Shown here: positions 41,941-50,269 of the stretch, one piece after another
Layout: every line of letters begins with the position of its first letter
Position numbering within the stretch: the first letter of the stretch is position 1
Assembly: GCA_004297985.1 (NCBI GenBank)
Contig: SCRA01000037.1
Coordinates: 32,978 to 96,977, forward strand
DNA from: a bacterium
GTDB taxonomy: Bacteria; Vulcanimicrobiota; Vulcanimicrobiia; Vulcanimicrobiales; SCRA01
Reading direction: 5' to 3'
DNA: 64,000 bases
The notes under the pieces: generated by a model
The model's database searches: none
What the model saw: only the letters and a program-made list of their open reading frames with translations
Told to the model about the DNA's origin: nothing
Position numbers and translations under genes: made by a program

Positions 41941-43194
41941 CTACGGCGCCGGGTAGACGGCCTTCCCGTTCGCGGCCTCCGGCGGGTAGAGGATGACGAA
42001 CTTGACCTCTCCGTTACCACTCGGCACGATCTGGCCGAGCGGCGTCAATTCGCCGATCTGGGCACCGTCACCGCGGAGCATGAACGTTCCGTCCAGCGTA
42101 CGCAGCTTGCCCGAGAGCCCGAAGACGGCCTTGCGCAGCGCCATCTGATCCATGCTCTCCGAGGTCGCCAAGGTCTTCTCGAGCACCAACGCCGTCACGT
42201 ATCCAGCCACGGCGTTGAAGCCGAAGTCCGTCGTGTCCTTATACTTCTTGATCCACGCGGCCTTGAAGGTATCGAGGTCCATGCCGTAGTCGGGCTTGTA
42301 CTTGATCACCGTCGGCGGCGTATAAGTGTAGGTGTACGCCAGGCCCTTCTCGCCGACCGTCTTGAGGAGGAGGTCGGTCTCTAGCCCCGGGTAGACCGTG
42401 AAGACCATCTTGAACTTCGTTCCCGAGCCCTGAAGATCGCGGAGGAAGGAGATGTCGTTGTTCGGGTAGCCCAACTCGATGACGGCGTCCGGATTGAGCG
42501 CCTTGATGGTCTGGATCAGGACGGTGTAGCTGGACGTGTTCGTCGGCACACCGTGATCGTAGACCACGTCGATCGAGCTGCCTTTCAGAAAGTCGCGGAA
42601 CCCCGTCGCCTGCGAGCCGGTGAAATCGTTGGTCGAGTAGAGCATCGCCACGCGCTTGATGCCGAGTTTAGGCCCGTCTTTGACCAGGAACTCGGCGACG
42701 TTCTTGGGCCAGAGATTCGAGATGGGGTCCGAGAGCAAGACGATGTAGCGATTGTCGGACGTGAAGAAGTTCATGCCGGTGCCGGTTTGGTCGAAGAGCA
42801 GCATCTGGTGCTCACGCGCGATCGGCACCGCGACGGACGTCAACACCGAGCCCGAGTCGGAGACCAGGATGTCGACCTTGTCCTGCGTGATGAGCTGGTT
42901 GTAGAGCGTTGCGGCGGTCGACGTCGAGCTCTGATCGTCGTAGGCAATGATCTTGATGGGGATCTTCTTGCCGTACGCCTTGACGTAGATGCCGCCTTGC
43001 GCATTGACTTGCTCTTCCCAGAGCAGCAGCGCTTTGTGAACGGGCATCGAGATGGCCGCAAAGGAACCGGCGGACGCATAAAGCGTTCCGATCTTGATGG
43101 TGGGCGGGGCTTGGGCTGCTCGTGCGCTCGTACCGCAAACGCCAAGCGCAACAAAAGCACCGATAAGGAAGGCTGCGAGAGTCCTGCGAACCAT
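41941..43194 (-). CDS. LIV-type periplasmic binding protein (third LIV system)
   Basis: 417 residues. RRTLAAFLIGAFVALGVCGTSARAAQ is a Sec signal peptide. IKIGTLYASAGSFAAISMPVHKALLLW, NAQGGIYVKAYGKKIPIKIIAYDD and ILVSDSGSVLTSVAVPIAREH show the periplasmic binding fold. GGAGGTGTT precedes the ATG. It is the first gene of the third LIV operon. A 17-base palindrome lies between its minus-10 box and its ribosome-binding site. Its ligand differs in sequence motifs from those of the other two LIV proteins here. Confidence 0.9.
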   Translation of the reverse strand: MVRRTLAAFLIGAFVALGVCGTSARAAQAPPTIKIGTLYASAGSFAAISMPVHKALLLWEEQVNAQGGIYVKAYGKKIPIKIIAYDDQSSTSTAATLYNQLITQDKVDILVSDSGSVLTSVAVPIAREHQMLLFDQTGTGMNFFTSDNRYIVLLSDPISNLWPKNVAEFLVKDGPKLGIKRVAMLYSTNDFTGSQATGFRDFLKGSSIDVVYDHGVPTNTSSYTVLIQTIKALNPDAVIELGYPNNDISFLRDLQGSGTKFKMVFTVYPGLETDLLLKTVGEKGLAYTYTYTPPTVIKYKPDYGMDLDTFKAAWIKKYKDTTDFGFNAVAGYVTALVLEKTLATSESMDQMALRKAVFGLSGKLRTLDGTFMLRGDGAQIGELTPLGQIVPSGNGEVKFVILYPPEAANGKAVYPAP

Positions 43195-43211
43195 AACACC
43201 TCCGGCAAGTC

Positions 43212-43228
43212 GTACCGGTGACCGGTAC
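43212..43228. promoter_or_regulatory. Palindromic operator upstream of the third LIV operon
   Basis: GTACCGGT-G-ACCGGTAC is a perfect 8-base inverted repeat. A minus-10-like TAGGAT lies just upstream on the minus strand (43234-43239), so a bound repressor would sit at or just past the transcript start. No regulator gene is adjacent. Confidence 0.6.
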
Positions 43229-43332
43229 TCCGTATCCTAACGTTATGGGTTGTAGTTGAGGACGAAATCACGTCGCGTTCGAGGCGGTGCGTACGACGAA
43301 ATGGACGATTCTTCCTGCGTCGCAGATCGGCC

Positions 43333-43712
43333 TCAAGCTGACTGGGCGTGCGTCTCTTCGATCACGCCGGCTGTCAAGAGGCGCTCGATCTCGGTATCGT
43401 CGAGCCCAACTTCACGCGCGATCTCGCGAGTATGCTCGCCGCGCAGCGGCGGAGGGCGCTCGATGACGGGGGGATCTTCGGAGAGGTGCGCGGGGAAGGC
43501 GATCTGGGGTAGGTCGCCGGCGACGGGGTGGTGCACGCTCTGCAGCCGCCCCAGCGCGGCGAGCTCCGGCGAGCCGCTCTCGATTGCGTACGCGTGCTGC
43601 ATTCGTCGCCGAGCGACATCGTGAGGTGCGGTCCGCTCAGGATCCGGGAGAAGCCGACGACACGGACGCCGTTCAGCAGGTCCACTCGGCCGATGTTCAT
43701 GCGCTGCGCCAT
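43333..43712 (-). pseudogene. CaiB/BaiF CoA-transferase pseudogene with internal deletion
   Basis: The 5' end reads MAQRMNIGRVDLLNGVRVVG then FSRILSGPHLTMSLGDE, the family N-terminus. The frame then changes, and ESGSPELAALGRLQSVHHPV ... AFPAHLSEDPPVIERPPPLRGEHTREI, the family C-terminus, follows at once to a stop at 43333. Some 270 central residues, including the catalytic Asp region, are gone, and the junction is near 43605. It cannot make an active enzyme. Confidence 0.8.
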
Positions 43713-43719
43713 GCCTCCT

Positions 43720-44403
43720 TCACGCAAAACGCCGGGCGATGCTACGAAGCGGCTCTTCCCGCGCTCGTAACGCCCCCGCGACGAGATCGCGAACCGGAAA
43801 TGGGATCGGCAGGTGAACAGCGGATAGCGTCTCGGCATCGAAGCCTGCCTCAGCCAGCGTGTCGACGGTTCGGCGGTTGAGGTGACAGCCGCAGGTCAGG
43901 CGTGACCACAGCGGCGTGAGCGCGTCCTGAACGGTGCCGAGCAGACCCGCCGATCGCACGTGCTCGATGATCAGCAGCGACCCATTTGGGCGCAGAACGC
44001 GGCGAGCCCGCCGCAGAGCGCGTGCCGGGTCGTCGATCGAGCAGAGCACGAGGAAGAAGACGACGGCATCCGCAGAGGACGCCGGAAGTCGATCGAGCTC
44101 GTCGTCTCCGCCCAGACGGAGGGTGATGTGCGCGATCCCCTCACCGAGTTTGCGTTGCGCCTGTGCAAGCATCGCCGGATCCGGCTCCAACGCCAACACG
44201 CTAGCGCCGGATGGATAGCAGGCGAACGTTGCTCCCGTTCCCGCGCCGACCTCGACGATCTCGCCATGGAGGTCACCCACGAGACGCTTGCGCCAGGGCG
44301 CAAGGATGCGGCGCTCAGTGCCGGCGTTCAACCGATCGTAGGCCGCGGCCAAGAAGCGATGCGTACGAATAGTCACTTTGCCGGTCTTCGCGCCGTAGGT
44401 CAT
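43720..44403 (-). CDS. Class I SAM-dependent methyltransferase
   Basis: I start at the ATG of MTYGAKTGKVTIRTHRFLA (227 residues); the longer ORF is a shadow over the divergent gene. Motif I is GEIVEVGAGTGATFACY, followed by VLALEPDPAML, DAVVFFLVLCSIDDP and RVLRPNGSLLIIEHVRS, the UbiE/Coq5-like Rossmann set. The N-terminus (AAAYDRLNAGTERRILAPWRKRLV) resembles small-molecule or phospholipid methyltransferases of the METTL7/PmtA kind. The substrate is unknown. It lies 7 bases upstream of the CoA-transferase pseudogene and is divergent from the next gene. Confidence 0.82.
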   Translation of the reverse strand: MTYGAKTGKVTIRTHRFLAAAYDRLNAGTERRILAPWRKRLVGDLHGEIVEVGAGTGATFACYPSGASVLALEPDPAMLAQAQRKLGEGIAHITLRLGGDDELDRLPASSADAVVFFLVLCSIDDPARALRRARRVLRPNGSLLIIEHVRSAGLLGTVQDALTPLWSRLTCGCHLNRRTVDTLAEAGFDAETLSAVHLPIPFPVRDLVAGALRAREEPLRSIARRFA

Positions 44404-44440
44404 CCGGCCTGTGGCCGTTTGCCCTGCGGCATAGCGCGGG

Positions 44441-44446
44441 TAACCT
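44441..44446 (+). promoter_or_regulatory. Minus-10-like box placing the start on the ATG
   Basis: TAACCT ends 7 bases before the ATG at 44453, the same spacing as for dctQ and the 52187 gene. No Shine-Dalgarno sequence is present, so a leaderless mRNA is likely. Confidence 0.4.
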
Positions 44447-44452
44447 AGAACG

Positions 44453-44929
44453 ATGAGTACTACACCATACGCCGGGTTGAGCGCCGCGCTGATCGCCGGT
44501 GCCGTGCTCCTCTCCTCGCCGTTGGCCGGGTTGGCGGCGCAGCATCCCACGGCCACGGTGGACGCCGCGGTCGTTGACGCGCACAGCAGCGCGCCGCTCG
44601 AGGGGGCGCACGTCAGCATCTATAACGCCGACACCTATCGCGTCGGTATTGCGCCCTTCCAAGAGGCGCTAGCCAACCACCAGGGTGAGTTCAAGCTCAA
44701 GGGGCTGCGCCTTGGAGAGTATCGCCTACAAGTGAGCCACAAGGGCTACCAGACCATGGCCTACACGCTCGAAGTGAAGTCGAACGAGAGCGACCAGTGG
44801 GCGGGGCACCTGGTGCTCTATCCCACGGGCGATCCCGCGCTGCCGCGCGCGCTCAAGGGCCCCTGCGGACGGCCCATGGATCCCAAGCAGACGGCGGACG
44901 TCTACATGATCTGCTCGGGGAACCAGTAA
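44453..44929 (+). CDS. Exported carboxypeptidase-regulatory-like (beta-sandwich) protein
   Basis: 158 residues. The N-terminus LSAALIAGAVLLSSPLAGLAAQ is a Sec signal. AAVVDAHSSAPLEGAHVSIYNAD, GEFKLKGLRLGEYRLQVSHKGYQT and YTLEV form a carboxypeptidase-regulatory-like / CNA-B-type beta-sandwich. The C-terminal tail holds two Cys (GPCGRPMDPKQTADVYMICSG) that may form a disulfide. No enzyme motif is seen. The role is unknown; probably a periplasmic or surface protein. Confidence 0.78.
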   Translation: MSTTPYAGLSAALIAGAVLLSSPLAGLAAQHPTATVDAAVVDAHSSAPLEGAHVSIYNADTYRVGIAPFQEALANHQGEFKLKGLRLGEYRLQVSHKGYQTMAYTLEVKSNESDQWAGHLVLYPTGDPALPRALKGPCGRPMDPKQTADVYMICSGNQ

Positions 44930-44939
44930 CGGCGCCGCG

Positions 44940-45887
44940 TCAACCCAAGCGCTCGCGCCCGTGGGGCGTCATCAGATCCTGCAGCGGGCCGATCGGCACG
45001 ATACGCGTGGGGTTGATGTCATCGTGCGTGAAGTAGTAGTGCCGTTTGATGTGATCGAAGTTGACCGTCTCCGCGACGTTGTCGATCTGATAGAGGTCGC
45101 GTAGATACCCGTAGAGATTTGGGTAGTCGAGGATGCGGCGCAGGTTGCATTTGAAGTGGCCGTAGTAGACCGGGTCGAAGCGCACCAGGGTCACGAACAG
45201 TCGCCAGTCGCTCTCCACGGGCCGTGGACCGAAGAGGTAGCGGCGCGTGGAGAGCCGCTCCTCCAAAGTATCAAGACTCTCGAAGAGCTTGTAGGCGGCG
45301 CGCTCGTAGGCGTGCTGAGTTGTTGCGAAACCCGCTCGGTAGACGCCGTTGTTGACCGTTTCGTAGATCCAGGCGTTGAGCGTGTCGATCTCCGCACGGT
45401 GCGGCTCGGGGTAGAGATCCAGCGCGCCGCCGTCGCCGAAGGCGTCGAACTCGATTTCGAACATCCGCATGATGTCGTCGTCGGAGTTGCTGATGATACG
45501 CTTGGTCTGCTTGTCCCAGAGCACAGGTACCGTTACACGATCTCGATAGGCGGGGTTCGACGCGGTGTACGCCTCGCTGAGAAAGCGAAACCCGTTGACC
45601 GGGTCACTGGAGGCGCCTGGAACCTCGCGAAACGCCCAGCCCCGCTCGTCGCGCACGGGGTCGACAACGGTCATGCCGATCGCCTCCTCCAAGGCCTTGA
45701 GCCGGCGCACGATGATCGTGCGGTGCGCCCACGGACAGGCGTAGGAGACGTAGAGATGATAACGCCCGGCCACCGCGGGGAATCCGGTACGGCCGCCCGC
45801 CGAGACCCAGCCGCGGAAGGTGTCTTCTTGGCGAACGAACTGCCCTTCAGCCGTCTGCTCACCTGGGAACTGCGCTTTCACGCTCAT
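44940..45887 (-). CDS. Glutathionyl-hydroquinone reductase-type GST (YqjG/ECM4-like)
   Basis: I start at the ATG of MSVKAQFPGEQTAEGQFVR, with GAGGA seven bases upstream (315 residues); the track ORF is 85 codons longer. YVSYACPWAHRTIIVRRLKALE carries the catalytic Cys of omega-like/Xi-class GSTs; DPVNGFRFLSEAYTASNPAYRDRVTVPVLWD and NNGVYRAGFATTQHAYE are diagnostic of this class. The enzyme reduces glutathionyl- or mycothiol-type hydroquinone adducts. Whether this organism makes glutathione is not evident here. Confidence 0.9.
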   Translation of the reverse strand: MSVKAQFPGEQTAEGQFVRQEDTFRGWVSAGGRTGFPAVAGRYHLYVSYACPWAHRTIIVRRLKALEEAIGMTVVDPVRDERGWAFREVPGASSDPVNGFRFLSEAYTASNPAYRDRVTVPVLWDKQTKRIISNSDDDIMRMFEIEFDAFGDGGALDLYPEPHRAEIDTLNAWIYETVNNGVYRAGFATTQHAYERAAYKLFESLDTLEERLSTRRYLFGPRPVESDWRLFVTLVRFDPVYYGHFKCNLRRILDYPNLYGYLRDLYQIDNVAETVNFDHIKRHYYFTHDDINPTRIVPIGPLQDLMTPHGRERLG

Positions 45888-45912
45888 GACATCATCCTCG
45901 CTAGATCTGGGC

Positions 45913-46362
45913 CTACAGGAAACGAATCGGGACGTAGCGCTCGTCGCGTGCCCCGCCGGCGTTGCGCGCGATGATCTGCAGCATATAGCCGCGGCGGTAC
46001 TGCGGCGGCATGTCGAGCACGTGGACGTCGAAAGTGAACTCTCCGAAGGTGGTCCGCTGCGCTGCGAAAGAGAACGACTCCGTGCGAATCTCCACGCTAG
46101 CGACGTTGGTGCTGGTGGCGATGCGCCCCCGCCAATGGTCACCGTTGGCGATCGCCGTCTCGTTCACGAAGACGGAGAGGACACGGGGCGGTGCGTCGTT
46201 GGCCGCGGCCATCGCCGTAGGCCACGGTTGCGGAAGGCGCATGACGTCTCGCGCGTTCAGCGTCTGCGCGGCGGGCGGCGCCCCCGCGCAACCCGCGAGC
46301 ATGGCGAGCGCAAGGGGTGCGAAGAACGCTATGCGTCGCGCAAATGATGGCCAACTGCCCAC
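45913..46362 (-). CDS. Putative lipoprotein of unknown function
   Basis: I take the GTG giving VGSWPSFARRIAFFAPLALA, so 149 residues; the track start is 55 codons upstream. The lipobox is LAMLAGCAGAPP, so Cys would be lipidated. The rest (SVFVNETAIANGDHWRGRIATSTNVASVEI ... GEFTFDVHVLDMPPQYRRGYMLQIIARNAGG) looks like an Ig-type beta-sandwich. It ends 25 bases before the start of the GST gene and its N-terminal codons face the divergent membrane-protein gene. Confidence 0.7.
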   Translation of the reverse strand: MGSWPSFARRIAFFAPLALAMLAGCAGAPPAAQTLNARDVMRLPQPWPTAMAAANDAPPRVLSVFVNETAIANGDHWRGRIATSTNVASVEIRTESFSFAAQRTTFGEFTFDVHVLDMPPQYRRGYMLQIIARNAGGARDERYVPIRFL

Positions 46363-46400
46363 GCAGGGGGGATTCGCAGAGGCGGCCGAACTCCCTCGTC

Positions 46401-47414
46401 GTGCAGACTGCCAACGTACCGCCGCAGAGCACGCTCTTCGATTGGGCGATCGCCACGGCGAGCCTGTGGCTTGGGGCCGGTATCTTCGTCGACGCGTGGT
46501 ATCACTTCCACAACGACGTCGAGACATTCTTCGAGCCCGCGCACGGCCTGCTCTACGCGGGACTGCTTGCCGCCTTCGTCTTCACCGGCATCGCGCTTGC
46601 ACGCTATCACCGCCGCGGCTACCCGTGGCTGCGCGCGCTTCCGGCCGGCTACGAGGCAACCCTCGCCGGTCTCGTGCTCTGCCTTGCCGGTGGGGCGAGC
46701 GACATGATCAAGCACACGTTGTGGGGCTTCGAGGAAGGCTTCAATGCCCTGCTCAGCCCCACGCACCTGCTGATCGGCGCCGGTATGTTCTTCATCTGCG
46801 CGGGGCCCATCCGTGCCGCCCAGGCACGCGCGCCGCGCACGCTGGCCGGCCAGCTTCCCATGCTGATCGCCGCAGCCTCGCTGTTGGAGCTGCTCCACTG
46901 GGGGACGCAGTTCATCTTCCTCAGCGAGGCGGCGCATATGAACGCCCCGCTGGATCCCGCCAGCTCGCCGCACGACGTGTTGACGCTGCTGACGCTGGCC
47001 TACTACAAACAAGGCATCGGGCTGCTGGCCGTCCTGGTGCAGAGCCTGCTGTTGGCGGGTTTCGCGCTCTATCTCAAACGCCGCTTCGCGATTGCCGCGG
47101 GCGGGCTGACGCTCTTCATGCTGTTGGGCAACGTCTTCATCGCCGGCGCCCACTCCAACGACGTTGGACAATTCGTGGCCGTGATGGCGGCGAGTTTGGC
47201 GTGCGGCATCGTGGGCGATGTCATGCGCGCCGGATATGCCTTCGCGTTCGCCGTGCCCGCCGTCTACTGGAGCGTCTATCTCGCAATCTTGGCCGCCGCG
47301 ATGGGCGGTATCTGGTGGACTCCGGACGTGACGGCCGGCTCCATCCTCTTCGCCGGCTTGGTCGGTGTGTTTCTCAACACGCTCTGCACCGCGGATAGCC
47401 GCGTAGTAAGCTGA
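46401..47414 (+). CDS. Multi-spanning membrane protein of unknown function
   Basis: I take the GTG of VQTANVPPQSTLFDWAIATA; the track ORF starts 28 codons earlier over the divergent lipoprotein. About 337 residues with nine or ten hydrophobic segments. Polar marks are VDAWYHFHNDVETFFEPAHGLLYAG, LSPTHLLIGAGM and IAGAHSNDVGQF: several conserved-looking His in or near membrane segments, as in heme- or metal-binding membrane proteins. No family is recognised. The cupredoxin gene follows 17 bases later, so a copper or respiratory link is possible. Confidence 0.75.
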   Translation: MQTANVPPQSTLFDWAIATASLWLGAGIFVDAWYHFHNDVETFFEPAHGLLYAGLLAAFVFTGIALARYHRRGYPWLRALPAGYEATLAGLVLCLAGGASDMIKHTLWGFEEGFNALLSPTHLLIGAGMFFICAGPIRAAQARAPRTLAGQLPMLIAAASLLELLHWGTQFIFLSEAAHMNAPLDPASSPHDVLTLLTLAYYKQGIGLLAVLVQSLLLAGFALYLKRRFAIAAGGLTLFMLLGNVFIAGAHSNDVGQFVAVMAASLACGIVGDVMRAGYAFAFAVPAVYWSVYLAILAAAMGGIWWTPDVTAGSILFAGLVGVFLNTLCTADSRVVS

Positions 47415-47431
47415 CTCCGAAGGAGGTACCG

Positions 47432-47953
47432 ATGTTGCGACGCTCCTTGCCGCTCTCGCTGGTCATGGTTGCGCTGCTCGCGCTGGCCGCCGGCGAGCTC
47501 CCCGCGAACGCTGCACCCGCGCCCATCTACGTGCACATGAACGGCACGAACGATTTCCTCGAGTCCGTCGTCGCCGTGCGCCCCGGACAACCCGTCGTCT
47601 TCGTCAACGAGGATACCGATCCGCACACGATCGTCGGCTTCGATGCGCTAACCGGCAAGCAGCCGCTCGCCATCAACGGCCGGGCCGCGGGCACGCCGGG
47701 CGCAGCCCACGGGGTGGGCACGTTTACCGTCACTCTCGCGCGGGCCGGCATCTACAGCTACTACTGCTCGCTTCACGCTCGCCTCTCCAAGACCTACGGC
47801 GGGGCCGTACAAGCGGCGCCGCGCAAGGGCGTCGACGGCTACGGCGGCGCGATGGCCGGTGTCATCATCGTGACGAGCGACCCCAGCCTGCTCTCCCGCA
47901 ACCCGAAGACCACGGTGCGACGGGTCCTTCCCGACTTCTTCAGCGGCGGTTAG
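47432..47953 (+). CDS. Exported cupredoxin-like protein
   Basis: 173 residues, AAGGAGG before the ATG. The signal peptide is RRSLPLSLVMVALLALAAGELPANA. The cupredoxin fold shows in FLESVVAVRPGQPVVFVNEDTDPHTIVG and ARAGIYSYYCSLHARLSKTYGG: His of DPHT plus Cys and His of YYCSLH are three copper ligands; the axial ligand is not clear. It probably binds Cu in the periplasm and carries electrons, or supplies copper to an oxidase. It is co-transcribed with the preceding membrane protein. Confidence 0.85.
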   Translation: MLRRSLPLSLVMVALLALAAGELPANAAPAPIYVHMNGTNDFLESVVAVRPGQPVVFVNEDTDPHTIVGFDALTGKQPLAINGRAAGTPGAAHGVGTFTVTLARAGIYSYYCSLHARLSKTYGGAVQAAPRKGVDGYGGAMAGVIIVTSDPSLLSRNPKTTVRRVLPDFFSGG

Positions 47954-47982
47954 ACCCCGAAGCGGGGAAGAATCGTAGTATC

Positions 47983-48426
47983 ATGAGCAGGGCCTTCGTC
48001 AAAGAGAGCGACGGCGCTCCAGAGCCGCCCGCCGCACGCCCGGAGAGTGGCCATCCCAACTACGTGACGCGGATGGGGCTAGCGGCGCTGGAGGAACGTC
48101 TGCGCGCCGCAGAGGCGGCAGGTGATGCTCGCGACGTGGGATACCTTCGGCGGCGCATCGAGTACGCGATCGTTGTGGATCTCGCCGTGCAGCCGCGCGA
48201 CGAGGTGGCCTTCGGCGCGACCGTCACCGTCGAGGGACAAGACGAGGCCCGCCACGCTTTCACAATCGTGGGCGAAGATCAAGCCGATCCCACGCACGGC
48301 GCAATCAGTTGGATCTCACCGCTAGCGAAGGCGCTGTTGGGGGCGCACGTAGGCGAGCAGGTACTCTGGCGGCGCCCCGCCGGCGATTTGCCGCTGACCG
48401 TCGTCGCCATCGAGTACGCCGCCTGA
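47983..48426 (+). CDS. GreA/GreB-family transcription factor
   Basis: 147 residues. MSRAFVKESDGAPEPPAARPESGHPNYVTRMG is the N-terminus of the GreB-like family, but the coiled-coil is short (LEERLRAAEAAGDARDVGYLRRRIEYAIV). The C-terminal FKBP-like domain is complete (VAFGATVTVEGQDEARHAFTIVGEDQAD ... WISPLAKALLGAHVGEQVLWRR). It should bind RNA polymerase at the secondary channel; with a shortened coiled-coil it may modulate rather than cleave backtracked RNA. Confidence 0.85.
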   Translation: MSRAFVKESDGAPEPPAARPESGHPNYVTRMGLAALEERLRAAEAAGDARDVGYLRRRIEYAIVVDLAVQPRDEVAFGATVTVEGQDEARHAFTIVGEDQADPTHGAISWISPLAKALLGAHVGEQVLWRRPAGDLPLTVVAIEYAA

Positions 48427-48542
48427 CGCGCACCTCGCCTCTTGCTCAAGGCCTTCGCGACTGACTGCTGAAGCCGGTCACTAGGACCTGGGTCACTCCG
48501 TGGGTCCGTTACCATGGTAGGGGATACGAGGAGAAGAGGGAG

Positions 48543-48995
48543 ATGCCGATCGAGCCGCGTCTGTTCATCAAGACTGCGATGGTCTACCTTGCGCTCACCT
48601 TCCTCGCCGGCGTGATCCTCGCGGTGGCTGAGGCTCTCCAGCATCCTCTGCCTCCCGTCATCGCCATCGAGCATGGCCATGCGGGCTTCGTCGGCTGGTT
48701 AGTGAACGTGGTAATCGGCGTGGCACTCTGGATGTTTCCCCTCGATACACAACGCTTTCCCGAGAGCAAAGGACGCTATCCCGTGCGGGCGGTGATGGCC
48801 GCCTATCTGGCGCTCAATATCGGGCTCCCCTTGCGGCTCATCTCCGAGCCTTGGGTTCAGCTTGCGGACAATCCCATCGCTTCGACGGTGCTGATCCTCA
48901 GCGCGCTCCTTCAGTTCGCGGCGATTGCGATCGTCGGCTACATCGTCTGGCTGCGGATCAAGGCACCGGCTCGCCACGCGCCGGGGGTGCGCTGA
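48543..48995 (+). CDS. Small membrane protein, oxidase subunit I-like
   Basis: 150 residues, four membrane segments, GGGAG before the ATG. AIEHGHAGFVGWLVNVVIGVALWMFP resembles the HxH helix of cbb3-type oxidase subunit I relatives and of NnrS-like proteins. It is too short for a catalytic subunit. It overlaps the next gene by one base (TGATG) and probably forms a complex with it. Function unknown; a heme-binding or NO-response role is a guess. Confidence 0.7.
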   Translation: MPIEPRLFIKTAMVYLALTFLAGVILAVAEALQHPLPPVIAIEHGHAGFVGWLVNVVIGVALWMFPLDTQRFPESKGRYPVRAVMAAYLALNIGLPLRLISEPWVQLADNPIASTVLILSALLQFAAIAIVGYIVWLRIKAPARHAPGVR

Positions 48996-50242
48996 TGCGC
49001 ATCGCCTCGCGCCCCTGGATTCCACCGGCGGGACTCATCGCCGGCCATCTCGCGCATGCGTTGGTCTGGGTGGTGCTCGCTGTTCTCGCCGTCACGGATT
49101 GGAACGCTCCGACGATGCGCGGCATCGCCTGGATCCATCTCGCGGCGCTGGCGTGGCTGACGCTGACGGCGCTCACCGTCCTGCTCTACGTCATGCCGGC
49201 ATTCACGGAGGTGGATCTGCGTTACGAGCGCCTGGCGCGCGGAGGGCTGGCGCTCTTCGGCATCGGCGCCTACGCGATGGTGTTCTCGTTCTGGGGCGAG
49301 CGTGCCGATGCGTTAGCGTGGTCGGCGCTGACGGTGTTGGCCGGGCTCGTGGTCTACCTGGTCGCGGTGCTGCCGATGCTGGGCGAAGCGTTGCGCGGGC
49401 CGCGCGTAGAGGCGGCGATCGCGCGCGCCTTTCTGATTGTCTTCTCGTTCTTGCTTGCCGCGGCGGTGTTGGGTGTAGGTATGGCGGCAGCGCTCGCAGG
49501 CCACGCATCTCCAGCCTGGCTGACCACGACGCCCGCCGTGCACGCTCACGTGGCGGGGATTGGATGGCTGACCCTCCTCGTGATGGGCGTCTCCGTACGG
49601 ACCTCGGGCCCGATCTTCGGCGCCCGCCCCTCGGCGCGCTGGCGCCACTACACTGCCGCCGGACTGATCGCCGCCGCGATCTTCGTGCTGGCGATTGCCT
49701 TCTGGTTCTCGTTGGGCGCGCTGCTCTGGGTCGGAGCGATCCTCACGCTCGCCGGCATCGCGCTCTACGTCCTCGACGTGATCGACCTTACCACCCATGC
49801 AACGGTCGCGCATCGCCCGCCGCAAGTGTTCTACCTCGCCTCCGTGCTCTGGCTTGCCGTAGCCGGCGTGCTGGGGCTGGGCGTCGCCGGCGGCGCCCAT
49901 TGGCAAGCCTCGTACGTCTTCGTGGCGTTGGTGGGCTGGGTGGGGCAGATGGTGCTTGCGCACTTGCATCACGTGGCGATCCGCATGATCGCCACGACGT
50001 TCCGCGGCGAAGATGATGAGACGCCTCCAAGTGAGCTGCTCTCCCTGCCGCTGAGTTGGCTGGCGCTCGTCGCCTTTCAGTTGGCCGTGTTCTTCGGCGC
50101 GGCAGGCCTGGCCAGCGACGGTGCTGCCATCGTTCATGTGGCCGGTTTTTGCGGTCTGCTGGGTTGGTTCTTGATGACCGCCAACGTGGCCGGAGCGATC
50201 TTGCGAGCGGGCCGTGTGCCCAGCGCGGCCAATCTTTCGTAA
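48995..50242 (+). CDS. Twelve-helix membrane protein, oxidase subunit I / NnrS-like
   Basis: I start at the ATG of MRIASRPWIPPAGLIAGHLA, overlapping the previous stop; 415 residues. About twelve hydrophobic segments. VHAHVAGIGWLTLLVMGVSVRTS and VLAHLHHVAIRMIATT carry His pairs like those of NnrS and cbb3 subunit I homologues, but the full set of heme-copper ligands is not evident. It forms a tight pair with the 150-residue protein before it. A respiratory, heme or NO-related role is inferred from these motifs only. Confidence 0.72.
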   Translation: MRIASRPWIPPAGLIAGHLAHALVWVVLAVLAVTDWNAPTMRGIAWIHLAALAWLTLTALTVLLYVMPAFTEVDLRYERLARGGLALFGIGAYAMVFSFWGERADALAWSALTVLAGLVVYLVAVLPMLGEALRGPRVEAAIARAFLIVFSFLLAAAVLGVGMAAALAGHASPAWLTTTPAVHAHVAGIGWLTLLVMGVSVRTSGPIFGARPSARWRHYTAAGLIAAAIFVLAIAFWFSLGALLWVGAILTLAGIALYVLDVIDLTTHATVAHRPPQVFYLASVLWLAVAGVLGLGVAGGAHWQASYVFVALVGWVGQMVLAHLHHVAIRMIATTFRGEDDETPPSELLSLPLSWLALVAFQLAVFFGAAGLASDGAAIVHVAGFCGLLGWFLMTANVAGAILRAGRVPSAANLS

Positions 50243-50269
50243 AATAACACAAATGGCCAAAGGAGGCGC

